Source: an uncultured Bacillaceae bacterium
GTDB lineage: Bacteria; Bacillota; Bacilli; Bacillales; Alkalibacillaceae
DNA length: 11,100 nucleotides
Direction of reading: 5' to 3'
NCBI GenBank assembly: GCA_937958375.1
Contig: CALGNY010000100.1
Location: 1 to 11,100 of the forward strand
A program made the position numbers and the translations under genes. The notes under the pieces were generated by a model. The model made no database searches. It worked only from the letters and a program-made list of their open reading frames with translations, and was not told the origin of the DNA. Positions 1-5,840 of the stretch are shown in pieces (the stretch's first letter is position 1; each line of letters starts with the position of its first letter).

Positions 1-84
1 TTCTGATAAGCGTTTTATCAAAGGGTAGATTTCATTTCAGCTCCCCACCCCTTCTGAAGGGCGTTCTATCGGAGGGTAGATCCC
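1..84. repeat. Degenerate direct repeats, period about 51 bp
   Basis: Two related units can be aligned: 1-30 and 52-81. Each reads TTCTGA, then GCGTT followed by T/C-TATC, then AGGGTAGAT. A weaker third relative (TTCTATC followed by TAGAT) lies at 95-111. Because the first unit starts at base 1, the array probably continues upstream of the window. No transposase or terminal structure is visible, so this is a short intergenic repeat of unknown role. Confidence 0.5.
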
Positions 85-223
85 TTTTCCGGTCTTCTAT
101 CCTATTAGATAGCAGTTCTAGTAAAGGAAAGTCTTCCACTATCCTCCATGATAAGTTGGTCTCCACTTTGGTTAAATATAAGGACTAAAAATACAGAGTA
201 ATTTGGCATTTCGTTGTTTGCCT

Positions 224-248
224 GTTTAGTTATTCGATAAACGGGAAG
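224..248 (+). promoter_or_regulatory. SigB-like promoter candidate for the dehydrogenase-tatA cassette
   Basis: GTTTAG at 224-229 and GGGAAG at 243-248 are separated by 13 bp. This resembles the Bacillus general-stress sigma B pattern of GTTTAA, 12-15 bp, then GGGTAT. No good SigA promoter was found between here and the start codon at 447. The match is imperfect in both hexamers, so the call is tentative. Confidence 0.3.
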
Positions 249-379
249 ATGGGTAGGAAATGGGAAATAAATTTTTTTGTCGAAGTTTGTTGCGAAAAAT
301 CTTTTCCCTTGGCTGGGGCTCTAAACAGCACCATAGAATTTTACATACAAAGCCCCATGAAGCCGTGCAAGTAGATGCC

Positions 380-402
380 TTTAAACCTTTCATAGGTTTA
401 AA
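380..402. promoter_or_regulatory. Perfect 9-bp inverted repeat, possible operator or leader hairpin
   Basis: TTTAAACCT (380-388), a 5-nt gap, then AGGTTTAAA (394-402) form a perfect dyad 45 bp before the start codon at 447. No T-run follows, so it is not an intrinsic terminator. It could be a repressor or activator site, or a hairpin in the 5' leader. The regulator is unknown. Confidence 0.45.
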
Positions 403-446
403 TGGATAAATTCATTCAATTAATTTTCTTCATGGAGGGATAGACG

Positions 447-1226
447 ATGGCAGATGACGAGCAAAAAAAGGGTCGTAATGACGAGCCAGAAGATGCTTCA
501 AGAAGGAAATTCCTGAAGAATTCTGGCGTAGCCGCTGGCGGGGTTGCTGGTGGTTTAGTGCTTGGCGGCCTTTTTTCACAATTTGGTTCAGAGGAATCGG
601 GTGATGGTGGCGGAGAAGACGGCGTGGCGGGTCAACTTCAGGAAGCCCGTATGTTTTTTAGGCGACGTGAGGATTTTGAGACGTTAGCTTATGCAACCGA
701 ACGGATTTACCCAGCGGATGACAATGGTCCGGGTGCAATCGAGTTAGGAGTACCCTATTTTATCGATAAGCAGCTGGCCGGCTATTGGGGGTCCAATGCG
801 AAAACTTATATGGGCGCGCCGTTTGATCCGAGCAAATCGGACACGCATGGTCTCCAAACGAAATTTAACCGGGGAGATATCTTCATTCAAGGATTACGGA
901 AAATGCAGGAAGTCAGTCAAAACGAATACGGCGATGCATTTATCAATTTAGAAGGAGAACAACAGGACGAAATTTTGCAAGCGTTCGAGTCAGGAGATAT
1001 TGAAATGAAAGGGATGAATGCAGGAACATTCTTTGCAGCGCTTCGGGCGACCACGATTGAAGGGGTCTATGCTGATCCGGTTTATGGCGGAAACAAGAAC
1101 ATGGAAGGATGGAAAATGATTGGCTATCCGGGTCCACGGATGGGCTGGACAAATGAGATAGAGTCGGAAGAATTCTTGGAAAAAGAACCGATGAGTCTGC
1201 GAGAATATCAAGGAGGTAATTTCTAG
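447..1226 (+). CDS. Gluconate 2-dehydrogenase subunit 3 family protein (Tat-exported small subunit)
   Basis: This is the probable small (gamma) subunit of a membrane-associated FAD dehydrogenase, 259 residues. A twin-arginine motif SRRKFLK (residues 18-24) precedes a Gly/Ala/Val-rich hydrophobic stretch (about 27-46), followed by an acidic glycine linker. The family core begins near residue 70 and holds the signature YPADDNGPGAIELGV (88-102), typical of the Gluconate_2-dh3 domain. The start is supported by GGAGGG at 434-439, 7 nt before ATG. The next gene, the GMC catalytic subunit, starts 2 nt after the stop and its ribosome binding site lies inside this gene, so the two should be coupled. 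In related FAD glucose and gluconate dehydrogenases the small subunit carries the only Tat signal and takes the catalytic subunit across the membrane; I infer the same here. The substrate cannot be read from this subunit. Confidence 0.88.
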   Translation: MADDEQKKGRNDEPEDASRRKFLKNSGVAAGGVAGGLVLGGLFSQFGSEESGDGGGEDGVAGQLQEARMFFRRREDFETLAYATERIYPADDNGPGAIELGVPYFIDKQLAGYWGSNAKTYMGAPFDPSKSDTHGLQTKFNRGDIFIQGLRKMQEVSQNEYGDAFINLEGEQQDEILQAFESGDIEMKGMNAGTFFAALRATTIEGVYADPVYGGNKNMEGWKMIGYPGPRMGWTNEIESEEFLEKEPMSLREYQGGNF

Positions 1227-1228
1227 TC

Positions 1229-2977
1229 ATGGCTACCAAATTAGATAAAGTAGATGTTGTTGTTGTCGGAGTCGGTTGGGCTGGCGGTGTGATCAGTGCT
1301 GAAATGGCCAAAGCGGGTAGAAATGTCGTAGCTTTGGAGCGGGGTCACAACAGGAAACGTAGTGATTTTATCGGTGTCAAAGATGAGCTTCGTTTTGATA
1401 ACCGGTATGAAATTATGCAACCGTTATCAGGTGATACCATCACGTCGCGCAATGAGCTGGATGAAACGGCTATGCCGATCCGGACGCGTTCGGAAATGCA
1501 GCTTGGATTCGATGTTGGTGGGGCGAGTGTCCACTGGGCTGGTGCGACATATCGCTATTGGCCATATGATTTTGAGATTCGAAGCAAGACGATCGAACGG
1601 TATGGCGAGGATAAAATTCCGGAAGACATGAACTTGCAGGACTGGGGAATTACCTATGAAGAGATGGAAGAGTATTATGATAAGTGGGAAAAGATGGCTG
1701 GGATTTCAGGTGAACAGGATCCGTTAGCGCCTCAGCGGAAAAATGAATGGCCAAACCCACCATTGATGGAAACACCAGCACTAAAATTATTTAAGGATGC
1801 GACGAGCAATTTAGGCTTGCATCCGTTTCAGATTGCGGCAGGGAATATGTCCCAGCAATACGAAAACCCAGATGGGCAAACGTTGAATGCATGTATGTAT
1901 TGCTCGTTTTGTACAAGACATGGTTGTGATTTCTCCGCCAAATCCGATCCGCTGGCTACGGTTGTTCCGACAGCTTTGGAGCATGATAACTTTGAATTGC
2001 GGACGCGGGCGAATGTGAGACGTGTTCTATATGACGGTACACAAGCAACGGGTGTGATGTATGTCGATGAAGAAACTGGTGAAGAATTTGAACAACCTGC
2101 TGATGTTGTTGTTTTATCAGCGTTTGCGTTTACGAATAACCGTTTGTTGATGCTTTCGGAGATCGGGCAGCAATACGACCCGGAGACGAGAGAAGGCGTG
2201 ATCGGCCGGAACTTTAATGGTCAATACAACCATGCATTTAATGGTGCACGTGGATTTTTTGAAGATAAAAAGTTCAATTTGTATATGGGAGCAGGTGCGT
2301 TAGGTGCTGCGGTAAATGATTATGCAGCGGATAATTTCGATCATTCCGATTTGGATTTCATTGGTGGGGGAGCGATTGAACTCCGGCAATATGGTGATGC
2401 TGCCATCAAAACGAGTAACATTATCCCGAGAGATACACCAAGCTGGGGACAAAAATATAAGGAAGATTCGTTGAAATGGGCATACAGAGGGCTCCATATC
2501 TGGTATACTGCAACTGCAATGTCTTATTGGCATAACTATCTTGATTTAGATCCGAACTATACGGATGAATATGGTGATCCCCTCTTGCGTGCAACTTATA
2601 AATTCGGTGAGCAAGAACGGAATATCGCCAAATTCGGTGTCGAAAAATGCCGTGAAATCATGGAAGAAATGGGTGCAGACATCATTGAGGAAGATGTGGT
2701 TCCTGAAGAGTTTAACCATGTGTACTCAGGTGGGCATTATACAGGCGGCGTTGTCATGGGCGATGATCCAGAAACGTCGGCCGTAAACAATTACTTGCAG
2801 ATGTGGGATGTTGACAACCTATTTGTCGTAGGCGGTTCGGCCTTCCCGCAATTTGGAACACACCACCCAACACCGACGATCGGTGCATTGGCTTACCGTG
2901 CTGCTGAAGGAATTGAGAAATATTTGAATGATGGCGGACAAGTCGCTACACGTAAGAAGAGAAGTGAGAAAGCATAA
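1229..2977 (+). CDS. FAD-dependent GMC family oxidoreductase (sugar or sugar-acid dehydrogenase catalytic subunit)
   Basis: This 582-residue flavoenzyme should oxidise an alcohol group of a sugar, polyol or sugar acid. The FAD-binding Rossmann motif GVGWAG (14-19) is followed by the ribose-binding Glu37. GGASVHW (97-103) matches the conserved second FAD/active-site segment of the gluconate/fructose/glucose dehydrogenase branch. The C-terminal substrate domain has GGHYTGG (501-507, candidate catalytic His503) and FGTHHPTPTIGAL (542-554, His545/His546), then the closing FAD helix. Cys222, Cys225, Cys228 and Cys233 form a tight cysteine cluster; relatives of this branch carry an iron-sulfur cluster in a similar place. 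There is no signal peptide, so export would depend on the Tat-signal partner encoded just upstream. AGGAGG at 1211-1216 supports the ATG. The electron acceptor is unclear because no cytochrome c subunit is encoded nearby. Gluconate, 2-ketogluconate, glucose, fructose and sorbitol are all possible substrates. Confidence 0.9.
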   Translation: MATKLDKVDVVVVGVGWAGGVISAEMAKAGRNVVALERGHNRKRSDFIGVKDELRFDNRYEIMQPLSGDTITSRNELDETAMPIRTRSEMQLGFDVGGASVHWAGATYRYWPYDFEIRSKTIERYGEDKIPEDMNLQDWGITYEEMEEYYDKWEKMAGISGEQDPLAPQRKNEWPNPPLMETPALKLFKDATSNLGLHPFQIAAGNMSQQYENPDGQTLNACMYCSFCTRHGCDFSAKSDPLATVVPTALEHDNFELRTRANVRRVLYDGTQATGVMYVDEETGEEFEQPADVVVLSAFAFTNNRLLMLSEIGQQYDPETREGVIGRNFNGQYNHAFNGARGFFEDKKFNLYMGAGALGAAVNDYAADNFDHSDLDFIGGGAIELRQYGDAAIKTSNIIPRDTPSWGQKYKEDSLKWAYRGLHIWYTATAMSYWHNYLDLDPNYTDEYGDPLLRATYKFGEQERNIAKFGVEKCREIMEEMGADIIEEDVVPEEFNHVYSGGHYTGGVVMGDDPETSAVNNYLQMWDVDNLFVVGGSAFPQFGTHHPTPTIGALAYRAAEGIEKYLNDGGQVATRKKRSEKA

Positions 2978-3015
2978 GTTTTCAGGTGACCTCGTTTTTA
3001 GGTGGAGCACCAAAT

Positions 3016-3023
3016 GGAGGTGA
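3016..3023 (+). promoter_or_regulatory. Shine-Dalgarno that fixes the TTG start of tatA
   Basis: GGAGGTGA is a full-strength Shine-Dalgarno sequence placed 5 nt before TTG at 3029. Upstream in-frame GTG and ATG candidates (3002, 3014, 3020) lie before or inside this site and so cannot use it. An ATG at 3024 is in another frame. TTG is therefore the best start. Confidence 0.75.
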
Positions 3024-3028
3024 ATGAA

Positions 3029-3271
3029 TTGTTCAGTTCAATCGGAATACCAGGGCTCATTCTCATCCTTATTATTGCCTTAATTATCTTTGGACCGAAA
3101 AAATTACCTGAGCTTGGTAAAGCGACAGGCCAGACGTTGAGAGAGTTTAAAAAGTCTACAAATGATTTGATTTCAGATGATGAGCCGCAGAGCGAGGAGC
3201 AAAAGGCTGAGAATGTTCAAAAGGCAGAGCGTGTGGATGAAGAAGATCAAGGGAAATCGGAAGCGAAATAA
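3029..3271 (+). CDS. tatA: Sec-independent protein translocase TatA (TatAd-like)
   Basis: TatA forms the size-variable pore of the twin-arginine translocase, which moves folded cofactor-bearing proteins across the membrane. From the TTG start the protein has 80 residues beginning MFSSIGIPGL. This matches the N-terminus I recall for B. subtilis TatAd and puts the single membrane helix (about 5-20) at the expected position. The family hinge FGP (21-23), KKLPELG and the amphipathic helix to about residue 45 follow, then a highly charged, mostly acidic tail. Starting further upstream would add residues not seen in TatAd. It lies 51 bp after the GMC oxidoreductase gene with no terminator between, so it is probably co-transcribed with the Tat substrate. 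No tatC is present here, so a TatC encoded elsewhere must be the partner. Confidence 0.93.
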   Translation: MFSSIGIPGLILILIIALIIFGPKKLPELGKATGQTLREFKKSTNDLISDDEPQSEEQKAENVQKAERVDEEDQGKSEAK

Positions 3272-3290
3272 AATACCGTTCAGATAAAAT

Positions 3291-3324
3291 TAGTCTCGAT
3301 AACAAATATCGGGGCTATTTTTTT
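3291..3324 (+). terminator. Intrinsic terminator of the dehydrogenase-tatA cassette
   Basis: An 11-bp stem (3291-3301 with 3307-3317, two G-U pairs) closes a 5-nt loop ACAAA and is followed directly by seven T residues (3318-3324). It lies 20 bp after the tatA stop and separates this unit from the yoaS operon. Confidence 0.9.
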
Positions 3325-3365
3325 ATGGCATCAAATCAATAAACAATAAAAATAAATTCAATTTT

Positions 3366-3379
3366 AATAAATATTTATT
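3366..3379. promoter_or_regulatory. AT palindrome overlapping the -35 of the yoaS promoter
   Basis: AATAAATATTTATT is a perfect 14-bp palindrome that runs into the -35 hexamer. A wider inverted repeat, ATCAATAAA (3335-3343) and TTTATTGAT (3374-3382), also ends on the -35. The position suits a repressor site, and the small HTH protein YozG encoded in the same operon is the obvious candidate. AT-rich DNA forms such dyads easily by chance, so confidence is moderate. Confidence 0.35.
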
Positions 3380-3406
3380 GATATTCGATAATAATCATGC
3401 TAAGAT
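3378..3406 (+). promoter_or_regulatory. SigA-type promoter of the yoaS-yozG-yoaT-uppS operon
   Basis: TTGATA (3378-3383), a 17-bp spacer and TAAGAT (3401-3406) form a good SigA promoter, strengthened by an extended -10 TG at 3398-3399. It sits 30 bp before the yoaS start codon and just after the preceding terminator. Confidence 0.75.
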
Positions 3407-3436
3407 AAATTTTGAAATTAAAGTGAGGAGCTCAAA

Positions 3437-3928
3437 ATGAAACGTGGTTCAACATTGTTTTTAAGGATTGCTTTACTTATTCTTGTCATCCCGATTTTGG
3501 CATTATGTATTTTTTTGTTGCCACAAATTGCGATAGAGGCTTTCGAACATGCGAAGCAAGGTGCGACGTTGGCTTATGTGGTCTTTGGTATTTTGCTTGC
3601 TATGTATGCTTCGGCCGTTCCATTCTTTGTGGCGCTATACCAAGCATGGAAACTCGTAACGTATATCGATCAAAGCAAAGCATTTTCGGACCTGTCGGTT
3701 ACAGCTCTAAAAAATATAAAAAGATGTGCGCTTGTCATTAGCGGTTTGTATGCGGTGGCTCTGCCGTTAATCGCCATCATTGCGCAGTGGGATGATGCAC
3801 CAGGTCTTATTGTGATCGGGTTGGTCATCGTCGGTGCGTCAATTGTTGTTGCGGTGTTTGCCGCAGTTTTACAAATGCTTTTACGTGAAGCCATTCAAAT
3901 TAAATCTGAAAATGAACTGACGGTCTGA
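3437..3928 (+). CDS. yoaS: DUF2975 family integral membrane protein (YoaS-like)
   Basis: This is a small membrane protein of unknown function, 163 residues. Four hydrophobic segments are visible at about 8-30, 45-70, 97-116 and 122-146. A short polar C-terminus (LREAIQIKSENELTV) is typical of the DUF2975 family. AGGAG at 3426-3430 supports the ATG. DUF2975 proteins are commonly encoded directly upstream of a tiny Cro/CI-type regulator, as here. The stop codon at 3926-3928 overlaps the ribosome binding site of yozG, so translation of the two is probably linked. The membrane protein may act as a sensor or anti-regulator for YozG; that is inference from the conserved pairing, not from a motif. 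The gene order yoaS-yozG-yoaT matches what I recall of B. subtilis. Confidence 0.85.
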   Translation: MKRGSTLFLRIALLILVIPILALCIFLLPQIAIEAFEHAKQGATLAYVVFGILLAMYASAVPFFVALYQAWKLVTYIDQSKAFSDLSVTALKNIKRCALVISGLYAVALPLIAIIAQWDDAPGLIVIGLVIVGASIVVAVFAAVLQMLLREAIQIKSENELTV

Positions 3929-3933
3929 GGTGA
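3927..3933 (+). promoter_or_regulatory. Shine-Dalgarno of yozG overlapping the yoaS stop
   Basis: GAGGTGA overlaps the yoaS stop codon and lies 5 nt before ATG at 3939. It favours that ATG over the in-frame GTG at 3930, which falls inside the site, and implies translational coupling to yoaS. Confidence 0.75.
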
Positions 3934-3938
3934 AGTCG

Positions 3939-4145
3939 ATGGCAATTATCGTAAATGTCGATGTGATGTTGGCGAAGCGGAAAATGAGTGTGACCGAGCT
4001 ATCCGAACGAGTGGGAATCACGATGGCGAATCTTTCAATTTTAAAAAATGGTAAAGCGAAGGCCATTCGTTTTTCCACGTTAGAGAAAATTTGCGAAGCA
4101 TTGGATTGCCAGCCAGGTGATATTTTGGAGTATCAACGTGATTAA
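3939..4145 (+). CDS. yozG: Small Cro/CI-type helix-turn-helix regulator (YozG-like)
   Basis: This DNA-binding protein of 68 residues consists of little more than one helix-turn-helix domain. From the chosen ATG it starts MAIIVNVDVMLAKRKMSV, which agrees with the YozG-type HTH_26 family. The recognition region is SERVGITMANLSILKNG (about residues 22-38), and the protein closes with the typical CQPGDILEY segment. There is no effector domain, so any signal must come from a partner, most likely the DUF2975 membrane protein encoded just upstream. Autoregulation of its own operon through the dyads at the promoter is a reasonable inference. The downstream gene starts 25 bp after its stop. Confidence 0.9.
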   Translation: MAIIVNVDVMLAKRKMSVTELSERVGITMANLSILKNGKAKAIRFSTLEKICEALDCQPGDILEYQRD

Positions 4146-4170
4146 TTTGAACGATGAGAGGGGAATCCGT

Positions 4171-5004
4171 ATGAAACCGGTCATGCAGCTCGTTCGATTT
4201 GGTTTGCAGCAAGCTTTAGCCTGTTTGTTTCCTGTCGTGATTTTCTCCTCATTGGCAATAACTCAAGTTATCCCGCTGCCTTTTTTGCCAAGGTATGATT
4301 GGCTGCTATTGATTTTCCTTCTCATGCAGTGGTGGATGGTGCGGTCGGGACTTGAAACGCGCGACGAACTGAAGGTCATCACCCTATTCCATTTAATTGG
4401 ATTAGCGCTCGAGATTTTTAAAGTGCATATGGGTTCGTGGGCATATCCAGAGGAAGGCTATTTTAAGATCTTCGGCGTTCCATTGTACAGCGGGTTTATG
4501 TATGCGAGCGTGGCGAGTTATCTTTGCCAGGCGTGGAGGCGTTTGAAGGTTGACTTGGTTCGTTGGCCATCCAATTATTTGGTCATTCCACTGGGTGCAG
4601 CGATCTATCTGAATTTCTTTACCCACCATTTCACAGTCGATCTTCGTTGGTGGTTGGCTGGATTTGTGATTGTTTTGTTTTTGAAATCTTGGGTGACTTA
4701 CGAGGTGGGTGGAATTCGTTACCGGATGCCGATCGCCCTTTCATTTGTTCTGATTGGATGTTTTATTTGGATCGCTGAAAATATCGCGACATTTTTGGGG
4801 GCATGGCAATATCCGAATCAAAGGGAAGAATGGAGTCTAGTCCATCTTGGTAAGGTTAGTTCGTGGGTTTTGCTTGTGATTGTTAGTTTTTTGATTGTCG
4901 CGACGTTAAAACAGGTGAAAAAGGATCGACCTTTTCAACACGTGAGTCCTTCTCTTCACTTCCGTTCGAGTCGGAGCTTGTCGCGAAATTCATCCATAAG
5001 GTAG
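4171..5004 (+). CDS. yoaT: DUF817 family integral membrane protein (YoaT-like)
   Basis: This is a polytopic membrane protein of unknown function, 277 residues from the chosen ATG, which has GAGGGG at 4158-4163 7 nt upstream. An in-frame GTG at 4117 would overlap yozG and lacks a ribosome binding site. About seven or eight hydrophobic segments are visible. The conserved DUF817 core is HLIGLALEIFKVHMGSW followed by YPE, then GVPLYSGFMYASVASY. A second motif-rich segment near the C-terminus has WIAENIATFLGAWQYP. The last roughly 25 residues are basic and serine/arginine-rich, look poorly conserved and are probably cytosolic. The gene follows yoaS-yozG as in B. subtilis and ends only 9 nt before the uppS ATG. 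The conserved acidic and histidine residues inside hydrophobic segments hint at an intramembrane enzyme or transporter, but no function is established. Confidence 0.88.
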   Translation: MKPVMQLVRFGLQQALACLFPVVIFSSLAITQVIPLPFLPRYDWLLLIFLLMQWWMVRSGLETRDELKVITLFHLIGLALEIFKVHMGSWAYPEEGYFKIFGVPLYSGFMYASVASYLCQAWRRLKVDLVRWPSNYLVIPLGAAIYLNFFTHHFTVDLRWWLAGFVIVLFLKSWVTYEVGGIRYRMPIALSFVLIGCFIWIAENIATFLGAWQYPNQREEWSLVHLGKVSSWVLLVIVSFLIVATLKQVKKDRPFQHVSPSLHFRSSRSLSRNSSIR

Positions 5005-5013
5005 GGGAAAGTG

Positions 5014-5763
5014 ATGCAAATGCCAATCCGTCAAAATAAAATCTTGAGTCATCCAGCCAGCCAAGGCCCCGAGCATGTGGCCATCATCATGGATGGTAAC
5101 GGTCGGTGGGCTAAGCAACGTGGGCTGAAAAGGGTTGCGGGGCATGAGAAGGGAATCTCTGCGGTGATTAATACGGTCAAAACGGCTGTTAAATATGACG
5201 TGAAATTCCTCACCCTGTATACTTTTTCAACGGAAAATTGGAAACGTCCAGCGGCTGAGGTCGAGTTTTTGATGCGTTTGCCAAAACAATTTCTGCAGAC
5301 TTATTTACCTGAATTGATCGAAAACCATGTTCGTGTTCAAGTGATCGGCGATGTGAGGAAACTTCCGATTCACACGCGAAAGGCGGTACAAAAAGCGATT
5401 GATCAAACGGAGCATAACGATGGCCTTCAGCTTAATATCGCGCTGAACTACGGGGGCAGACATGAGTTGGTGGACGTCATGAAAAAAATGTTGATTGATT
5501 TTGAGCGGGGTGGCTTTTCACTTGGTGAACTGGATGATCAGAAGGTTGACGAGTATTTATATACGACCGGGATGCCAGACCCCGACCTATTGATTCGGAC
5601 GGGTGGAGAGAAGCGGATCAGCAATTTTCTGTTGTGGCAGTTGGCGTATACCGAGTTTTGGTTCTGCGATGTACTCTGGCCTGATTTTTGTGAAGCGGAT
5701 TTTACGGAAGCCATCACCGAGTTCCAACGAAGAAAAAGACGCTTCGGTGGATTGGAACGATGA
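5014..5763 (+). CDS. uppS: Isoprenyl transferase, UppS family (cis-prenyltransferase)
   Basis: The enzyme adds isopentenyl diphosphate units in cis to farnesyl diphosphate; the main product of this family is undecaprenyl diphosphate, the lipid carrier for cell-wall sugars. Length is 249 residues, normal for the family. The pyrophosphate-binding motif MDGNGRWAK (Asp27, Asn29, Arg31), the STENW motif (72-76), NYGGRHEL, and DLLIRTGGEKRISNFLLWQLAYTEF (191-215, with Arg195 and Arg201) are all intact. The usual Ser of RTSGE is Gly here. AGGGGA (5003-5008) suits the ATG at 5014; the GTG at 5011 is too close. In Bacillus the housekeeping uppS sits with frr and cdsA, not with yoaT, so this may be a second copy, possibly making another chain length. 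The closest-family call is secure; the exact product is not. Confidence 0.92.
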   Translation: MQMPIRQNKILSHPASQGPEHVAIIMDGNGRWAKQRGLKRVAGHEKGISAVINTVKTAVKYDVKFLTLYTFSTENWKRPAAEVEFLMRLPKQFLQTYLPELIENHVRVQVIGDVRKLPIHTRKAVQKAIDQTEHNDGLQLNIALNYGGRHELVDVMKKMLIDFERGGFSLGELDDQKVDEYLYTTGMPDPDLLIRTGGEKRISNFLLWQLAYTEFWFCDVLWPDFCEADFTEAITEFQRRKRRFGGLER

Positions 5764-5765
5764 AC

Positions 5766-5795
5766 AAACTTCGCCTTTTTGGGCGAAGTTTTCCT
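5766..5795 (+). terminator. Intrinsic terminator after uppS
   Basis: A perfect 10-bp stem (AAACTTCGCC at 5766-5775 with GGCGAAGTTT at 5782-5791) closes a 6-nt loop and is followed by a short T-rich tail. It begins 2 nt after the uppS stop codon and ends the yoaS operon. Confidence 0.88.
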
Positions 5796-5840
5796 TATGG
5801 GTTTTGAGTTTTTGGGGGGAAGGTGTCTGGTGGCTGGTGG

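Larger units (their letters stand above)
1..446. other. Non-coding leader region upstream of the dehydrogenase cassette
   Basis: No convincing coding frame with a ribosome binding site is seen in these 446 bases. The stretch holds degenerate direct repeats at its left edge, a SigB-like promoter candidate near 224-248, a 7-bp inverted repeat (TGGGGCT at 314-320 with AGCCCCA at 351-357) and a perfect 9-bp inverted repeat at 380-402. The first real gene starts at 447. If the SigB-like promoter is used, the transcript would carry a leader of roughly 190 nt containing both inverted repeats. Confidence 0.7.

Noticed and set aside
943..1311. Minus-strand open frames inside the subunit 3 gene
   Set aside because: They are shadows of a well-supported plus-strand gene, with no ribosome binding site and no recognisable protein family.
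2978..3028. Terminator between the GMC oxidoreductase gene and tatA
   Set aside because: No stable stem followed by a T-run is present, so the genes are probably co-transcribed.
3378..3400. Fur box upstream of yoaS (GATATTCGATAATAATCAT)
   Set aside because: It has GATAAT-like hexamers but poor 7-1-7 symmetry compared with the two clear Fur boxes at 7322 and 7426, and the operon has no obvious iron link.
4117..4170. Upstream GTG start giving yoaT 18 extra residues
   Set aside because: It overlaps yozG, has no ribosome binding site and the added residues are not part of the DUF817 core; ATG 4171 has a good site.
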